Positions 1-7,796 of a stretch of DNA of 64,000 nt are shown here, in pieces. The first letter of the stretch is position 1. Every line of letters starts with the position of its first letter. A program made the position numbers and the translations under genes. The stretch is from NCBI RefSeq assembly GCF_004136315.1, contig NZ_CP029562.1:4177501-4241500 (forward strand). Reading direction: 5' to 3'. The notes below the pieces were generated by a model. It did no database searches. It was not told where the DNA came from and was given only the letters and a program-made list of their open reading frames with translations. This stretch comes from Mesorhizobium sp. Pch-S. GTDB lineage: Bacteria; Pseudomonadota; Alphaproteobacteria; Rhizobiales; Rhizobiaceae.

Positions 1-452
1 TCGATTTCATGCGTCAGAAGACGGTCGAGGTCGACCGGCCTTGGCATGGTGATTTGTCCGCGCGGAATCCGCTTGAAGCCGAGCGGGCCGTAGTAGGGCT
101 CATCGCCGACCAGGATAACGCAGGCTGAACCAGCCTTTGCAGCGGCCCCCAGCGCCATGGCCACCAGCTTGCGACCGATGCCGAGGTTCTTGAACGCCGG
201 CCGCACGGCAAGGGGGCCAAGAAGCAGTGCTTTGCCGGAGCCCGCCATGACCCTGGTCATCCGCACCGACGCGATCACGGTGCCGCCGTTCATGGCGACG
301 AAGGAAAGGTCGCGCTCGTGAGGGCCGCCCTCGCGGATCTTGTAGGCGGCGCGGGCGAAGCGTCCAGGCCCGAAGGCTTCTTCGTTGATCGATTCGATTT
401 CGGGATCATGCGCCGGGGTTTCCGGCAGGTAGGTCACGTCGGCAAGGCTCAT
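1..452 (-). CDS. GNAT family N-acetyltransferase (3' end outside window)
   Basis: About 150 residues are visible, and the C-terminus runs off the left edge. The core GNAT acetyl-CoA motif is seen around residues 76-96, with a beta-strand of Leu-Leu-Gly-Pro-Leu-Ala-Val followed by the pyrophosphate loop NLGIGRKL. A later GDEPYYGPLGFKR segment is typical of the YhbS-like (COG3153) branch. The family transfers an acetyl group from acetyl-CoA to an amine; the acceptor cannot be told from sequence. It is transcribed divergently from the downstream glutathione-transferase-like gene. The start is the first ATG in frame, with a weak GGAA about 12 bases upstream. Confidence 0.85.
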   Translation of the reverse strand, partial: MSLADVTYLPETPAHDPEIESINEEAFGPGRFARAAYKIREGGPHERDLSFVAMNGGTVIASVRMTRVMAGSGKALLLGPLAVRPAFKNLGIGRKLVAMALGAAAKAGSACVILVGDEPYYGPLGFKRIPRGQITMPRPVDLDRLLTHEI

Positions 453-722
453 GGTCTTTGCGTTCCGGTATGCAAGGAAAGGTTGCTGCAAGCGGCAGCG
501 TTCGCCAGTCAGCGCTTCAAGCGCGGGCGATCTTTCGTCGTCGGTCGAACCGGATTCTTGCAAAGTCGAACATGCGGATTGTCCGCTAGCATCAAATATT
601 CACGATCGCAATCGGTGTTTTGAACGGTGTTGCGCCAGCGTTTGACAGTGTGTTCAGCCAAAACGCATTTCCCAGGGCCGGCATGCCCCCTAGATTGCAG
701 CCGCAGGACAGGAGGAATGTCG

Positions 723-1712
723 ATGGGATTGCTGGTCGATGGCAAATGGCAGGACCGCTGGTACGATACCAACAGCAGCGGCGGCAGGTTCGAACGCTCC
801 CAATCGCAATGGCGCGACTGGGTAACCGTTGACGGCAAGCCGGCGGAGGGACGTTCGCGGGGCTTCAAGGCGGAGCCTGACCGCTATCATCTCTATGTTT
901 CGCTCGCCTGTCCCTGGGCGCATCGCACGTTGATCTTCAGGGTGCTGAAGAAGCTGGAAACCGTGATTTCTGTCTCGGTGGTCCATCACCTGATGCTCGA
1001 AAACGGCTGGACCTTCCAGGCCGAAGACGGTGCGACCGGCGACACCCTCTATGGCCTCGACTTCCTGCATCAGGTCTACACAAGGGCGGATCCTGCCTAT
1101 TCAGGTCGGGTTACCGTGCCTGTCCTGTGGGACAAGAAGGAACAGACCATCGTCTCCAACGAATCTTCCGAGATCATCCGGATGTTCAACTCAGCATTCG
1201 ATGAGTGGGGCGATGCGTCGGTCGACTTTTATCCGCCTGCGTTGCAAACCGAGATCGACGCAGTCAATGGGCAAGTGTATGGCGCCGTGAACAATGGCGT
1301 CTACAAGGCGGGTTTCGCGACCAGCCAGGCTGCCTATCAGGAAGCCTTCGGAGAGCTGTTTGCGGCGCTCGACGGTCTGGAGGCAAGATTGTCACGCCAG
1401 CGCTATCTCGTCGGCGATCACATTACCGAAGCGGACTGGCGGCTGTTCACCACGCTCATTCGTTTCGATCCGGTCTATGTAGGTCATTTCAAATGCAACC
1501 TGCGCCGCATTGCCGACTATCCGAACCTGTCGAACTATCTGCGCGATCTTTACCAGGTCCCGGGCGTGGCCCAGACGATCGACATGCATCACATCAAGGC
1601 GCACTACTACGCCAGCCATCGTGACATCAATCCGACCGGCATCATTCCGCTTGGTCCTCAGGTCGATCATCTGGCAGCACACGACCGTGCCCGCTTGAAG
1701 AAGGCCGCCTGA
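723..1712 (+). CDS. Glutathionyl-hydroquinone reductase-like glutathione transferase (YqjG/Ecm4 type)
   Basis: This 329-residue protein has the family's usual length. The catalytic CPWA motif is at about residue 63, in YVSLACPWAHRT, followed by a thioredoxin-like N-terminal domain and a helical C-terminal domain containing RYLVGDHITEADWRL. Enzymes of this type reduce glutathionyl-hydroquinones through the active-site cysteine and act in the cytoplasm. Two in-frame ATGs sit close together at 717 and 723. The second is chosen because a strong AGGAGG (710-715) lies seven bases before it, whereas the first would touch the binding site. An upstream in-frame extension to 627 lacks a ribosome site. 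It converges on the Nudix gene with a two-base gap. The physiological quinone is unknown. Confidence 0.9.
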   Translation: MGLLVDGKWQDRWYDTNSSGGRFERSQSQWRDWVTVDGKPAEGRSRGFKAEPDRYHLYVSLACPWAHRTLIFRVLKKLETVISVSVVHHLMLENGWTFQAEDGATGDTLYGLDFLHQVYTRADPAYSGRVTVPVLWDKKEQTIVSNESSEIIRMFNSAFDEWGDASVDFYPPALQTEIDAVNGQVYGAVNNGVYKAGFATSQAAYQEAFGELFAALDGLEARLSRQRYLVGDHITEADWRLFTTLIRFDPVYVGHFKCNLRRIADYPNLSNYLRDLYQVPGVAQTIDMHHIKAHYYASHRDINPTGIIPLGPQVDHLAAHDRARLKKAA

Positions 1713-1714
1713 GC

Positions 1715-2215
1715 TTACCAGTAGGGCGAAACCGTCATGCCCTGGAATGTCTCGGCAATGCGCCTGAGCGTTGCCGGAGTCGTGCCTTGCGGCAGTTGTT
1801 CGAGCGGGAAGAAGCCGGCCTCGGCGATCTCGTGGTCGGGACGTTTCGGCTCGGTCTGGTGAAAAGCCTCGACCAGGTAGAGCCCGACATGGTCACGCGG
1901 GCTTGATGTCCTGTTGAAGTGGATGGATTGCAGCGCCGGTGGCGCCGAGATCGTGATGTTGCCTTCTTCCTGGAGCTCCCGGGCGAGCGCCTCTCCCATG
2001 GTCTCCCCCTTTTCGACGCCGCCTCCCGGCAGCTGCCAGCCGGGGACATAGGTGTGGCGGATGAGGAAGATCGAATTGCGCTCGCGGTCATGAATCAGGC
2101 CGCGGACGCCGAGGGTCATCGGTCGCTTCAGCACGAACAGGGTGTGGAAGAGCTTCGCCCTGAGGCGGGGCCAACCGCTCTGGCGGAAGGATAGTTCGGG
2201 ATCTGTGCCGGTCAT
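1715..2215 (-). CDS. Nudix hydrolase
   Basis: A 166-residue cytoplasmic pyrophosphohydrolase of the Nudix fold. The Nudix box spans about residues 65-87, with GGGVEKGETMGEALARE followed by LQEEGN. The helix glutamates that bind magnesium are present. The canonical form is REUXEEXGU, and here the conserved glycine near the end of the box is replaced by asparagine, a small deviation. The N-terminal part (about residues 20-45) is basic. Nudix enzymes cleave nucleoside diphosphates linked to another moiety; nothing here shows the substrate. It is transcribed divergently from the metallophosphoesterase, with a 52-base gap. Confidence 0.88.
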   Translation of the reverse strand: MTGTDPELSFRQSGWPRLRAKLFHTLFVLKRPMTLGVRGLIHDRERNSIFLIRHTYVPGWQLPGGGVEKGETMGEALARELQEEGNITISAPPALQSIHFNRTSSPRDHVGLYLVEAFHQTEPKRPDHEIAEAGFFPLEQLPQGTTPATLRRIAETFQGMTVSPYW

Positions 2216-2267
2216 TTCAGGTGAACCACTGGTGGATTGCGGGCGATCGGTCGCTTATGAAGGTTTC

Positions 2268-3188
2268 ATGTTCAGGCTTGCGCATCTCTCCGACGCCCAT
2301 CTCGGTCCGTTGCCCGGTGTATCGTATCGCGATCTCGCCTCCAAGCGCGTGCTGGGCTATGTCAACTGGCAACGCAACCGCCGCCGTACCATGCACGATG
2401 CCGTCATCGACACGCTGGTCGCCGATCTCAAGGCAAATGGGGCCGACCACATTGCGGTGACCGGCGACCTGGTCAACCTGGCGCTGGACAGCGAAATCGA
2501 AATGGCCCGCCTGTGGCTGGAGATGCTCGGGTCGCCAAGCGACGTTTCCGTGGTTCCCGGCAATCATGACGCCTACGTTCCCGGCGCCTTCGACAAGGCG
2601 TGCCGCGCATGGGCGCCATGGATGAGCGGCGATGGCGCCAATATCCACGTCGATCGTCATAGTTTTCCCTATCTGAGACGTCGAGGCGAAGTCGCGCTGA
2701 TCGGCGTGTCGACCGCGCGCGCAACCGCGCCGTTCATGGCGAACGGCTTCTTCGAGGAGAAGCAGGCCGAGCGTTTGGCGCAGCTTCTGGACCAAACCGG
2801 CAAGCAGGGCCTTTGCCGCGTGATCCTCATCCATCATCCGCCGATCCGCGGCGCGGTGGCCCAAACCAAGCGGCTTTTCGGCATCCGCCGGTTTCAGAAC
2901 ATCGTCAAGCGGCATGGCGCCGAACTGGTGCTGCACGGCCATTCACATGATCCGACGCTGTTCTGGATCGGGCGGGTTCATCGATTGCCCGTTGTGGGCG
3001 TTGCCGCTGCCGGGCAGGGCCCTGGGGGACGGCATCCTGCCGCGCAATACAATCTGATCGAGATCGATAAAACCGCGAATGGCTGGCGTATCGGATTGAC
3101 ACGTCGCGGGATCACCGGACCTGCGCTCGCGATCGCCGACCTTCAGACACTGGAGCTCGGCGCAGAACCGGAAAAATCTACGGTCTGA
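2268..3188 (+). CDS. Metallophosphoesterase (calcineurin-like)
   Basis: A 306-residue protein with the full set of dinuclear-metal motifs in order: SDAH (Asp9, His11), GDLVN (66-70), GNHD (98-101), an IHH-PP histidine near residue 180 and GHSH near residue 215. This set predicts a cytoplasmic phosphodiesterase or phosphatase of the CpdA/Icc-like type; the substrate is not deducible. The reading frame extends upstream to 2142. ATG at 2268 is chosen because the conserved fold begins directly there (MFRLAHLSDAH) and the extension overlaps the divergent Nudix gene. The 3' end overlaps the convergent next gene by 11 bases. Confidence 0.9.
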   Translation: MFRLAHLSDAHLGPLPGVSYRDLASKRVLGYVNWQRNRRRTMHDAVIDTLVADLKANGADHIAVTGDLVNLALDSEIEMARLWLEMLGSPSDVSVVPGNHDAYVPGAFDKACRAWAPWMSGDGANIHVDRHSFPYLRRRGEVALIGVSTARATAPFMANGFFEEKQAERLAQLLDQTGKQGLCRVILIHHPPIRGAVAQTKRLFGIRRFQNIVKRHGAELVLHGHSHDPTLFWIGRVHRLPVVGVAAAGQGPGGRHPAAQYNLIEIDKTANGWRIGLTRRGITGPALAIADLQTLELGAEPEKSTV

Positions 3189-3798
3189 GGGTCTCGATCA
3201 AGGGCAGGAGGCGGTCCCAGAACAGGGCAGTCGAGACGGCGAGGCCCGCGAGCACGCCGACCAGCACAAGGCCAAGCCAGCTAAGGATCGTGCGGCCACG
3301 TGTTCGCACGTCTGCCTGGGGCTTGGTTTCCGTTGGCGGACCGGCTTGAGGCTTTGGCTGCTCCATCGATTCGATGCCGCCTTCCATGAGGCGCTGCCGT
3401 TCGACCAGACGCTCGGCGACATAGCGGGTGACCTGGTCGCCAACGATCTTCATATCCGGGGACTCGGCCAGAACGACACGGCCAAGACGCGTGTCCTTGA
3501 CGAAACGATAGGTTCGACGATCTCGGCCCATCGCGACATGGCTGACGGCGTCGATCCACAATCGTGGCTGCAGTCCCGAAGACAGCGCGAAATCGAAATA
3601 ATCGATATCGGAGGTTACGTCTGCAAAGACCGGCGACAGCTCCGACGCCAGCAATTCCAGCCGCATGCGATGAGCTTCGCGCATGTCGACGACGACGTCG
3701 TCGCGGTCCGCCAGCGCGTTCTTCACGTCGCGGACAGCCTCCGACAGCTTGCTGCGCGCCTGGTTGATCGGGGTAACGGTTTCGCCTGCTTCCGGCAT
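3178..3798 (-). CDS. Hypothetical protein with C-terminal membrane anchor
   Basis: The product is 206 residues. No enzyme motif is recognised. Visible parts are an N-terminal helical stretch rich in Asp and Arg (about residues 10-50), a globular middle, a Pro/Gln/Lys-rich linker, and one strong transmembrane helix near the C-terminus (WLGLVLVGVLAGLAVSTALF). This suggests a tail-anchored inner-membrane protein facing the cytoplasm. An in-frame start at 3855 is possible. ATG at 3798 is preferred because GAGG lies eight bases upstream and the extension is basic and low-complexity. It converges with, and slightly overlaps, the metallophosphoesterase. Function unknown. Confidence 0.72.
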   Translation of the reverse strand: MPEAGETVTPINQARSKLSEAVRDVKNALADRDDVVVDMREAHRMRLELLASELSPVFADVTSDIDYFDFALSSGLQPRLWIDAVSHVAMGRDRRTYRFVKDTRLGRVVLAESPDMKIVGDQVTRYVAERLVERQRLMEGGIESMEQPKPQAGPPTETKPQADVRTRGRTILSWLGLVLVGVLAGLAVSTALFWDRLLPLIETLRP

Positions 3799-3903
3799 CG
3801 CCTTGCCTCGCGGTTTGGTAAACCACCGGTTAACACGAACCGGGAAGGATTTCATCCATCGCGATTGTGTCGGAATGATCTCGGAACCGCTGGGCGTCGG
3901 GTA

Positions 3904-4695
3904 TCAGGGAAAATCCGGTGTCGAAATCGGTTCATTCGCCTGATTTCGCAGGATGCCGCGTAACAGTTCGATGATAAGTCCTGGGGTCTCGTCGATCAGC
4001 ATGTGGCCGGCGACAGGCACCAGATGCAGGTCGAAATGGGCAGGCAGTTTGTCTGACTGGCTGACGGGCAGGACGGTGTCCAGGACCCCCCAGACGACCG
4101 CGACAGGCATGGCGAGACTGGCGACCAGTTCGGCCGGAATGACGCCCTGCCGCCCGCCGCGCGTGATGGCCATCACGATCTCGGCGAGCTTTTCCATCTG
4201 GCCGGAGCGGGCGCGCATCGCCATATCATCGGCAACGGCTCGTTCGGACACGAGATGTCCAGGGCCCGACATGGCCGCAAGGCACGCCCGGATTTCATCA
4301 TCCTGAGCAGCCTTGGCAAAGCGACGCAGCAGTGCCGCGTCGATTTCCTCGCCATATCCCCCTGGCGCCAACAATGTCAGCGAAGCAATACGCTCGGGCG
4401 CTGAAAGCGCGATCAAGGTCGCGACAGCCCCGCCCATCGAATGGCCGACAAGGTGAACCTGGTCGGCGTTGCGCTCCACGAGGTCGGCAAGAACGGCTTC
4501 AGCCATCCGTTTCGGCGATCGCGCTCCCTCTACTTCCAGCGAAGCACCATGGCCCGGCAGGTCATAGGCGATGATCTCGGCCGCGTCGGCAAGCTGAGAC
4601 CCGATCTCTGTCCACATGCCATGAGAACCACCGAAACCGTGCAGCAGCACAATCGTTGGTCCGGTTCCTTGTTCGTGAGCGAAGAGGGAAGTCAT
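3904..4695 (-). CDS. Alpha/beta hydrolase
   Basis: A 263-residue alpha/beta-hydrolase fold enzyme. It has the oxyanion HGFGG near residue 19, the nucleophile elbow GHSMGG (Ser at about 86), an acidic residue in VVWGVLDTVLP, and the catalytic histidine in VAGHMLIDE. The sequence resembles the hydrolase domain sometimes linked to acetoin dehydrogenase E2 subunits, but no lipoyl domain is present, so the substrate is open. The ATG overlaps the stop of the upstream TPR gene as TGATG, so the two are probably translationally coupled. A TTG one codon earlier is less likely. Confidence 0.87.
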   Translation of the reverse strand: MTSLFAHEQGTGPTIVLLHGFGGSHGMWTEIGSQLADAAEIIAYDLPGHGASLEVEGARSPKRMAEAVLADLVERNADQVHLVGHSMGGAVATLIALSAPERIASLTLLAPGGYGEEIDAALLRRFAKAAQDDEIRACLAAMSGPGHLVSERAVADDMAMRARSGQMEKLAEIVMAITRGGRQGVIPAELVASLAMPVAVVWGVLDTVLPVSQSDKLPAHFDLHLVPVAGHMLIDETPGLIIELLRGILRNQANEPISTPDFP

Positions 4696-7652
4696 CAAGT
4701 CGCGCCGCTCAATCCCGCCGTTCGAAGGGCTCCGATGAATTTTTCTATCATATCAGCCGGGTAGTTACGCTTGAGAAGAGTTGCCCGCGGGTTGCTGACA
4801 TAGGTCGGGAAATTGGCTTCCAGCAGATCGATGATGTCTTTGACCAGGCGCTGGTTGCCGGCTTCGGATGCCACGATCAATCGCCCCGTGAGAAAAAGCG
4901 GATTGGGAGCGACTGTTGCAAGAGGAGCAACCGCCTTGGTTGCGAGTGCCTTGTCGCCCTGCATGTAGGCGCTTGCAAAAAGCCCGTAGTCCCACCATGC
5001 GGCGTGGGCGCCGTTTGCGGCTTCGATCGCCTGGGTCATCGCGGTCGCACCCCTCGTGTAGTCGCCGCTGAAGGTCAGGGCATAGGCATAGGCAGCGATC
5101 GCCTGGGGATCGTACGGGTTCATCCCGTATGCCTTGGATGTCCACTGGACAGTGTCTGTCCACATCCCGAGCCGATTGGAGATATAAGCCTTGGCATTGT
5201 AGGCGCGGGGACTTGAAGGATCTGCCTGTATCGCGCGCTGGGCGAATTCCGCAGCCTTCTCCAACGAGGCGTCGGCGGGATAGGCATAGCGCCAGATCAA
5301 CCCGGTTGTCGTCAGGGTCGACAAGCTCGAATAGACGAGCGACGACTTGGCATTGCCGTCGGCCAGGGCCTCGAAACAACGATAGGCCTTTTCGTGGACT
5401 CTGGCGTTGGCCTCGAGTTCGAAGGCATTTTCCTGGATCAGGCAGTCAACGAGGCCCTTGGCCTGGCCGCTCCGGGCCAGGGACGTATAGATGGCGCCGG
5501 ATACCGGTACCGTGTCGCCCAGAATTTTTCCGACCTGAGGGCCAACCTGCGCCGAGGTGGTGTCGAATTCCGTCAAGTTGCGGGACAAGACGACCGTTCC
5601 GTTTTGCAGGTTCTGGATCTCGACCGCGACGGTTCCCGTCGAAGGACCTGGCTGGACGTTGAAAACGAAGCTTGTGGCGTCCGCCGCCCTGTTGCGGTCC
5701 TGGGCCGGATCGCGACCGACAAAATTGATGGTTTCGAAATGGGAAAGACCGGCTCGCAGCGCGGTGACCACGCGCTCCACGGCGGCGCCGGTTCCTTTTG
5801 CCGTGAGATAGACGATTGGCAGATCTTCCAAGTTCTGCACGGTCCCTGTCGCAGGTGACGGCTGCGGAGCGGTCGTCGCAACGCCGGTTGCGTGCTTCAG
5901 TCCGGCGTTCTGCAGCCCCTGCAGGAGTTTCTCCGTCATGTCGGGCGGATAGTGATTTTTGGTGAAGGTGGCTCGTGGATTTGCCGCGAAATCAGGGAAC
6001 CTGGTATGCAAATCCGCCAACAGGCGCGTCATTTCATCGGACTTGCCGTCCTGGGTTGCGACGATGAGTTGTGCCACGAGGTATTCTGGCTGGGGTTCGA
6101 CTGTCGACAGTGCCTGTGCGGCACGCTTCTGCAATTCGAGGTCATCCAGCATGAACGCTCCTTGGAAGAGCGCATAGTCGAGCCATTTGCTGTGCGGGTT
6201 TGCGAGGTTGAGGCTGCGTGCCAGCAGGGCCGTGCCTTCCCGATAGTCGGCCACCATCACAAGCGCCCAGCCGTAGTGATAGACGGCTCTCAGATCATAG
6301 GGGGCTGCATCATAGGCTTTCTTCGCCCAGCGAACCCTTTCCTTCTGGTTTCCGATGACGCCTTCGGCATAGGCGGCCATGCGATAGGCGCGCGAACTGC
6401 TCGGATCGATCTGAATCGCCTTGTTCACATAGGCCATCGCCTGCTGCACGCTCGGATTGGGCGGATAAGGATAGCCCCAGACGATCGCGTCCAGTTGCTG
6501 GCCTGCGAGGGTCGCATAGATCATCGCCGATGTTTCGCCGTGCGCGACCAGATTTTCCAGACAACGATAGGCGGCTTCATGGCCTTCGGCGCTCTGGTTG
6601 GATGGATAGCTTTTTGAGAGAATTACGCAGGTGGTCAGGTCGTTTTGCAGACGATTTTGCTCGATGTAGCCATAGATGGACCCAAACGGGCCGGTAACGC
6701 TGCCGAGGATCTTGGCAACATGATCGGTCACCTGCGAAGCGGTGGTCTCGAACGCAGTCAGCGTCTCTGAAGTCAGGATGCGCCCCGTCTTCAGGTTCTT
6801 CACCTCAATTGCCACGCTGCCAAGGGTAGCGCCCGAGCCGAGCGTGAAGACAAAAGTCGTGGGATCGTCAGCGCGCAGCGGATCCTCGCTGGGCTTGCGA
6901 TCGATGAACTGGATGGTTTCCATGTTGGAAAGACCGGCGCGCAATATCGTCTCGACGCGCTGGATCTGCGGGTTTTCCTGCCCTGCGAGAAGATAGACGG
7001 CAGGGAGTTTTTCCAGTGCCGTCGCTACTCCCAGCGCCGGCTTGTCACCTCTTGCCGGATTGCCGGGAACGAGGTCGGGGCCGTAGGCCTGACGCAGCAT
7101 CAGCACCATGAGAGCGACAACAACGATGAAAAAGACCGCGATGGCGATCCAGAAGGCATGAAGATGCCTGAACAGGAAAACAGCGGAGCCCGGAAGGCTC
7201 TGCATGCCGGCTGTCGGAATGGGTTCTGCTTCCGCCAGCGCGATTGAGCCCGTCTGCTTTCTAGTGATCGGGACCAGTTGCGGCGTCTGCGGATGAAACG
7301 GGATTCCGACCCCGTTGGGTTCGTAGCTTGGGACATAGCTGCCGCGTGGGATCACGATGCGGATCGGCTCGCCGGAACCTTCACCGCTAAAATACTGGTC
7401 GAGCAGTTCCCTCAGCCTGCCCGCCTGCACACGCACCACTGCATCGGTGGAAGGGTCGAACCCCGAATCCTTTCCAAAGACATCGATGGCAATGGAAAAG
7501 CCCTTGAGCTTGTCGGCCTCGCCGGACTGTTCGCGCTCAACCAGATAGCGCAGCAATTCGCGCGCACGCTCGGAGCGTCCAAATGTCTGGCTCGCTAACA
7601 GTCTATCAAGCGTTTCGCGCACTGCGGGGGCGGCAGGCGTGGAATGCTGCAA
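4695..7652 (-). CDS. Large membrane-anchored TPR protein with regulator-like N-terminal domain and internal duplication
   Basis: A 985-residue protein. Residues 1-110 form a domain common in rhizobial and acidobacterial signalling proteins (ARELLRYLVE, FDPSTDAVVRVQAGRLR, IPRGSYVP), often fused to TPR or adenylate-cyclase modules. One transmembrane helix lies at about 165-187. The rest, presumably periplasmic, is two similar copies of a module of about 375-385 residues (about 212-595 and 610-985). Each copy has a beta-rich part (paired lines such as FVFTLGSGATLGSVAIEV and FVFNVQPGPSTGTVAVEI), a paired cysteine region, and TPR-like helices ending in PRATF/PRATL plus NYPxDMxEK. No cyclase or kinase catalytic motif is seen. 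Role unknown; possibly envelope sensing coupled to transcription. The start has only a weak ribosome site. Confidence 0.8.
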   Translation of the reverse strand: MQHSTPAAPAVRETLDRLLASQTFGRSERARELLRYLVEREQSGEADKLKGFSIAIDVFGKDSGFDPSTDAVVRVQAGRLRELLDQYFSGEGSGEPIRIVIPRGSYVPSYEPNGVGIPFHPQTPQLVPITRKQTGSIALAEAEPIPTAGMQSLPGSAVFLFRHLHAFWIAIAVFFIVVVALMVLMLRQAYGPDLVPGNPARGDKPALGVATALEKLPAVYLLAGQENPQIQRVETILRAGLSNMETIQFIDRKPSEDPLRADDPTTFVFTLGSGATLGSVAIEVKNLKTGRILTSETLTAFETTASQVTDHVAKILGSVTGPFGSIYGYIEQNRLQNDLTTCVILSKSYPSNQSAEGHEAAYRCLENLVAHGETSAMIYATLAGQQLDAIVWGYPYPPNPSVQQAMAYVNKAIQIDPSSSRAYRMAAYAEGVIGNQKERVRWAKKAYDAAPYDLRAVYHYGWALVMVADYREGTALLARSLNLANPHSKWLDYALFQGAFMLDDLELQKRAAQALSTVEPQPEYLVAQLIVATQDGKSDEMTRLLADLHTRFPDFAANPRATFTKNHYPPDMTEKLLQGLQNAGLKHATGVATTAPQPSPATGTVQNLEDLPIVYLTAKGTGAAVERVVTALRAGLSHFETINFVGRDPAQDRNRAADATSFVFNVQPGPSTGTVAVEIQNLQNGTVVLSRNLTEFDTTSAQVGPQVGKILGDTVPVSGAIYTSLARSGQAKGLVDCLIQENAFELEANARVHEKAYRCFEALADGNAKSSLVYSSLSTLTTTGLIWRYAYPADASLEKAAEFAQRAIQADPSSPRAYNAKAYISNRLGMWTDTVQWTSKAYGMNPYDPQAIAAYAYALTFSGDYTRGATAMTQAIEAANGAHAAWWDYGLFASAYMQGDKALATKAVAPLATVAPNPLFLTGRLIVASEAGNQRLVKDIIDLLEANFPTYVSNPRATLLKRNYPADMIEKFIGALRTAGLSGAT

Positions 7653-7750
7653 GTGTCGAACCTCTCAAGCCGGCACAGGTCGTACGACATTACCCGCGAT
7701 ACTCGCACTTCCGCGCCAATACCGTCCCAAGCCCGGTTGAATCATTACAA

Positions 7751-7781
7751 CCCCGGCTGGAAAAATCCAGCCGGGGTTTTT
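7751..7781. terminator. Hairpin terminator downstream of leuA
   Basis: A perfect 10-bp stem, CCCCGGCTGG / CCAGCCGGGG, closes a six-base loop and is followed on the plus strand by five T. It lies 16 bases past the leuA stop. On the minus strand the run after the stem is TTGTAAT, a weaker T-tract, so termination of leuA may be less efficient than the stem suggests. It separates leuA from the TPR gene. Confidence 0.7.
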
Positions 7782-7796
7782 CGTAAAGCGTGGAAA

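Noticed and set aside
642..670. TTGACA upstream of the glutathione-transferase-like gene as a promoter
   Set aside because: No acceptable -10 box lies 16-18 bases downstream, so the match was judged accidental.
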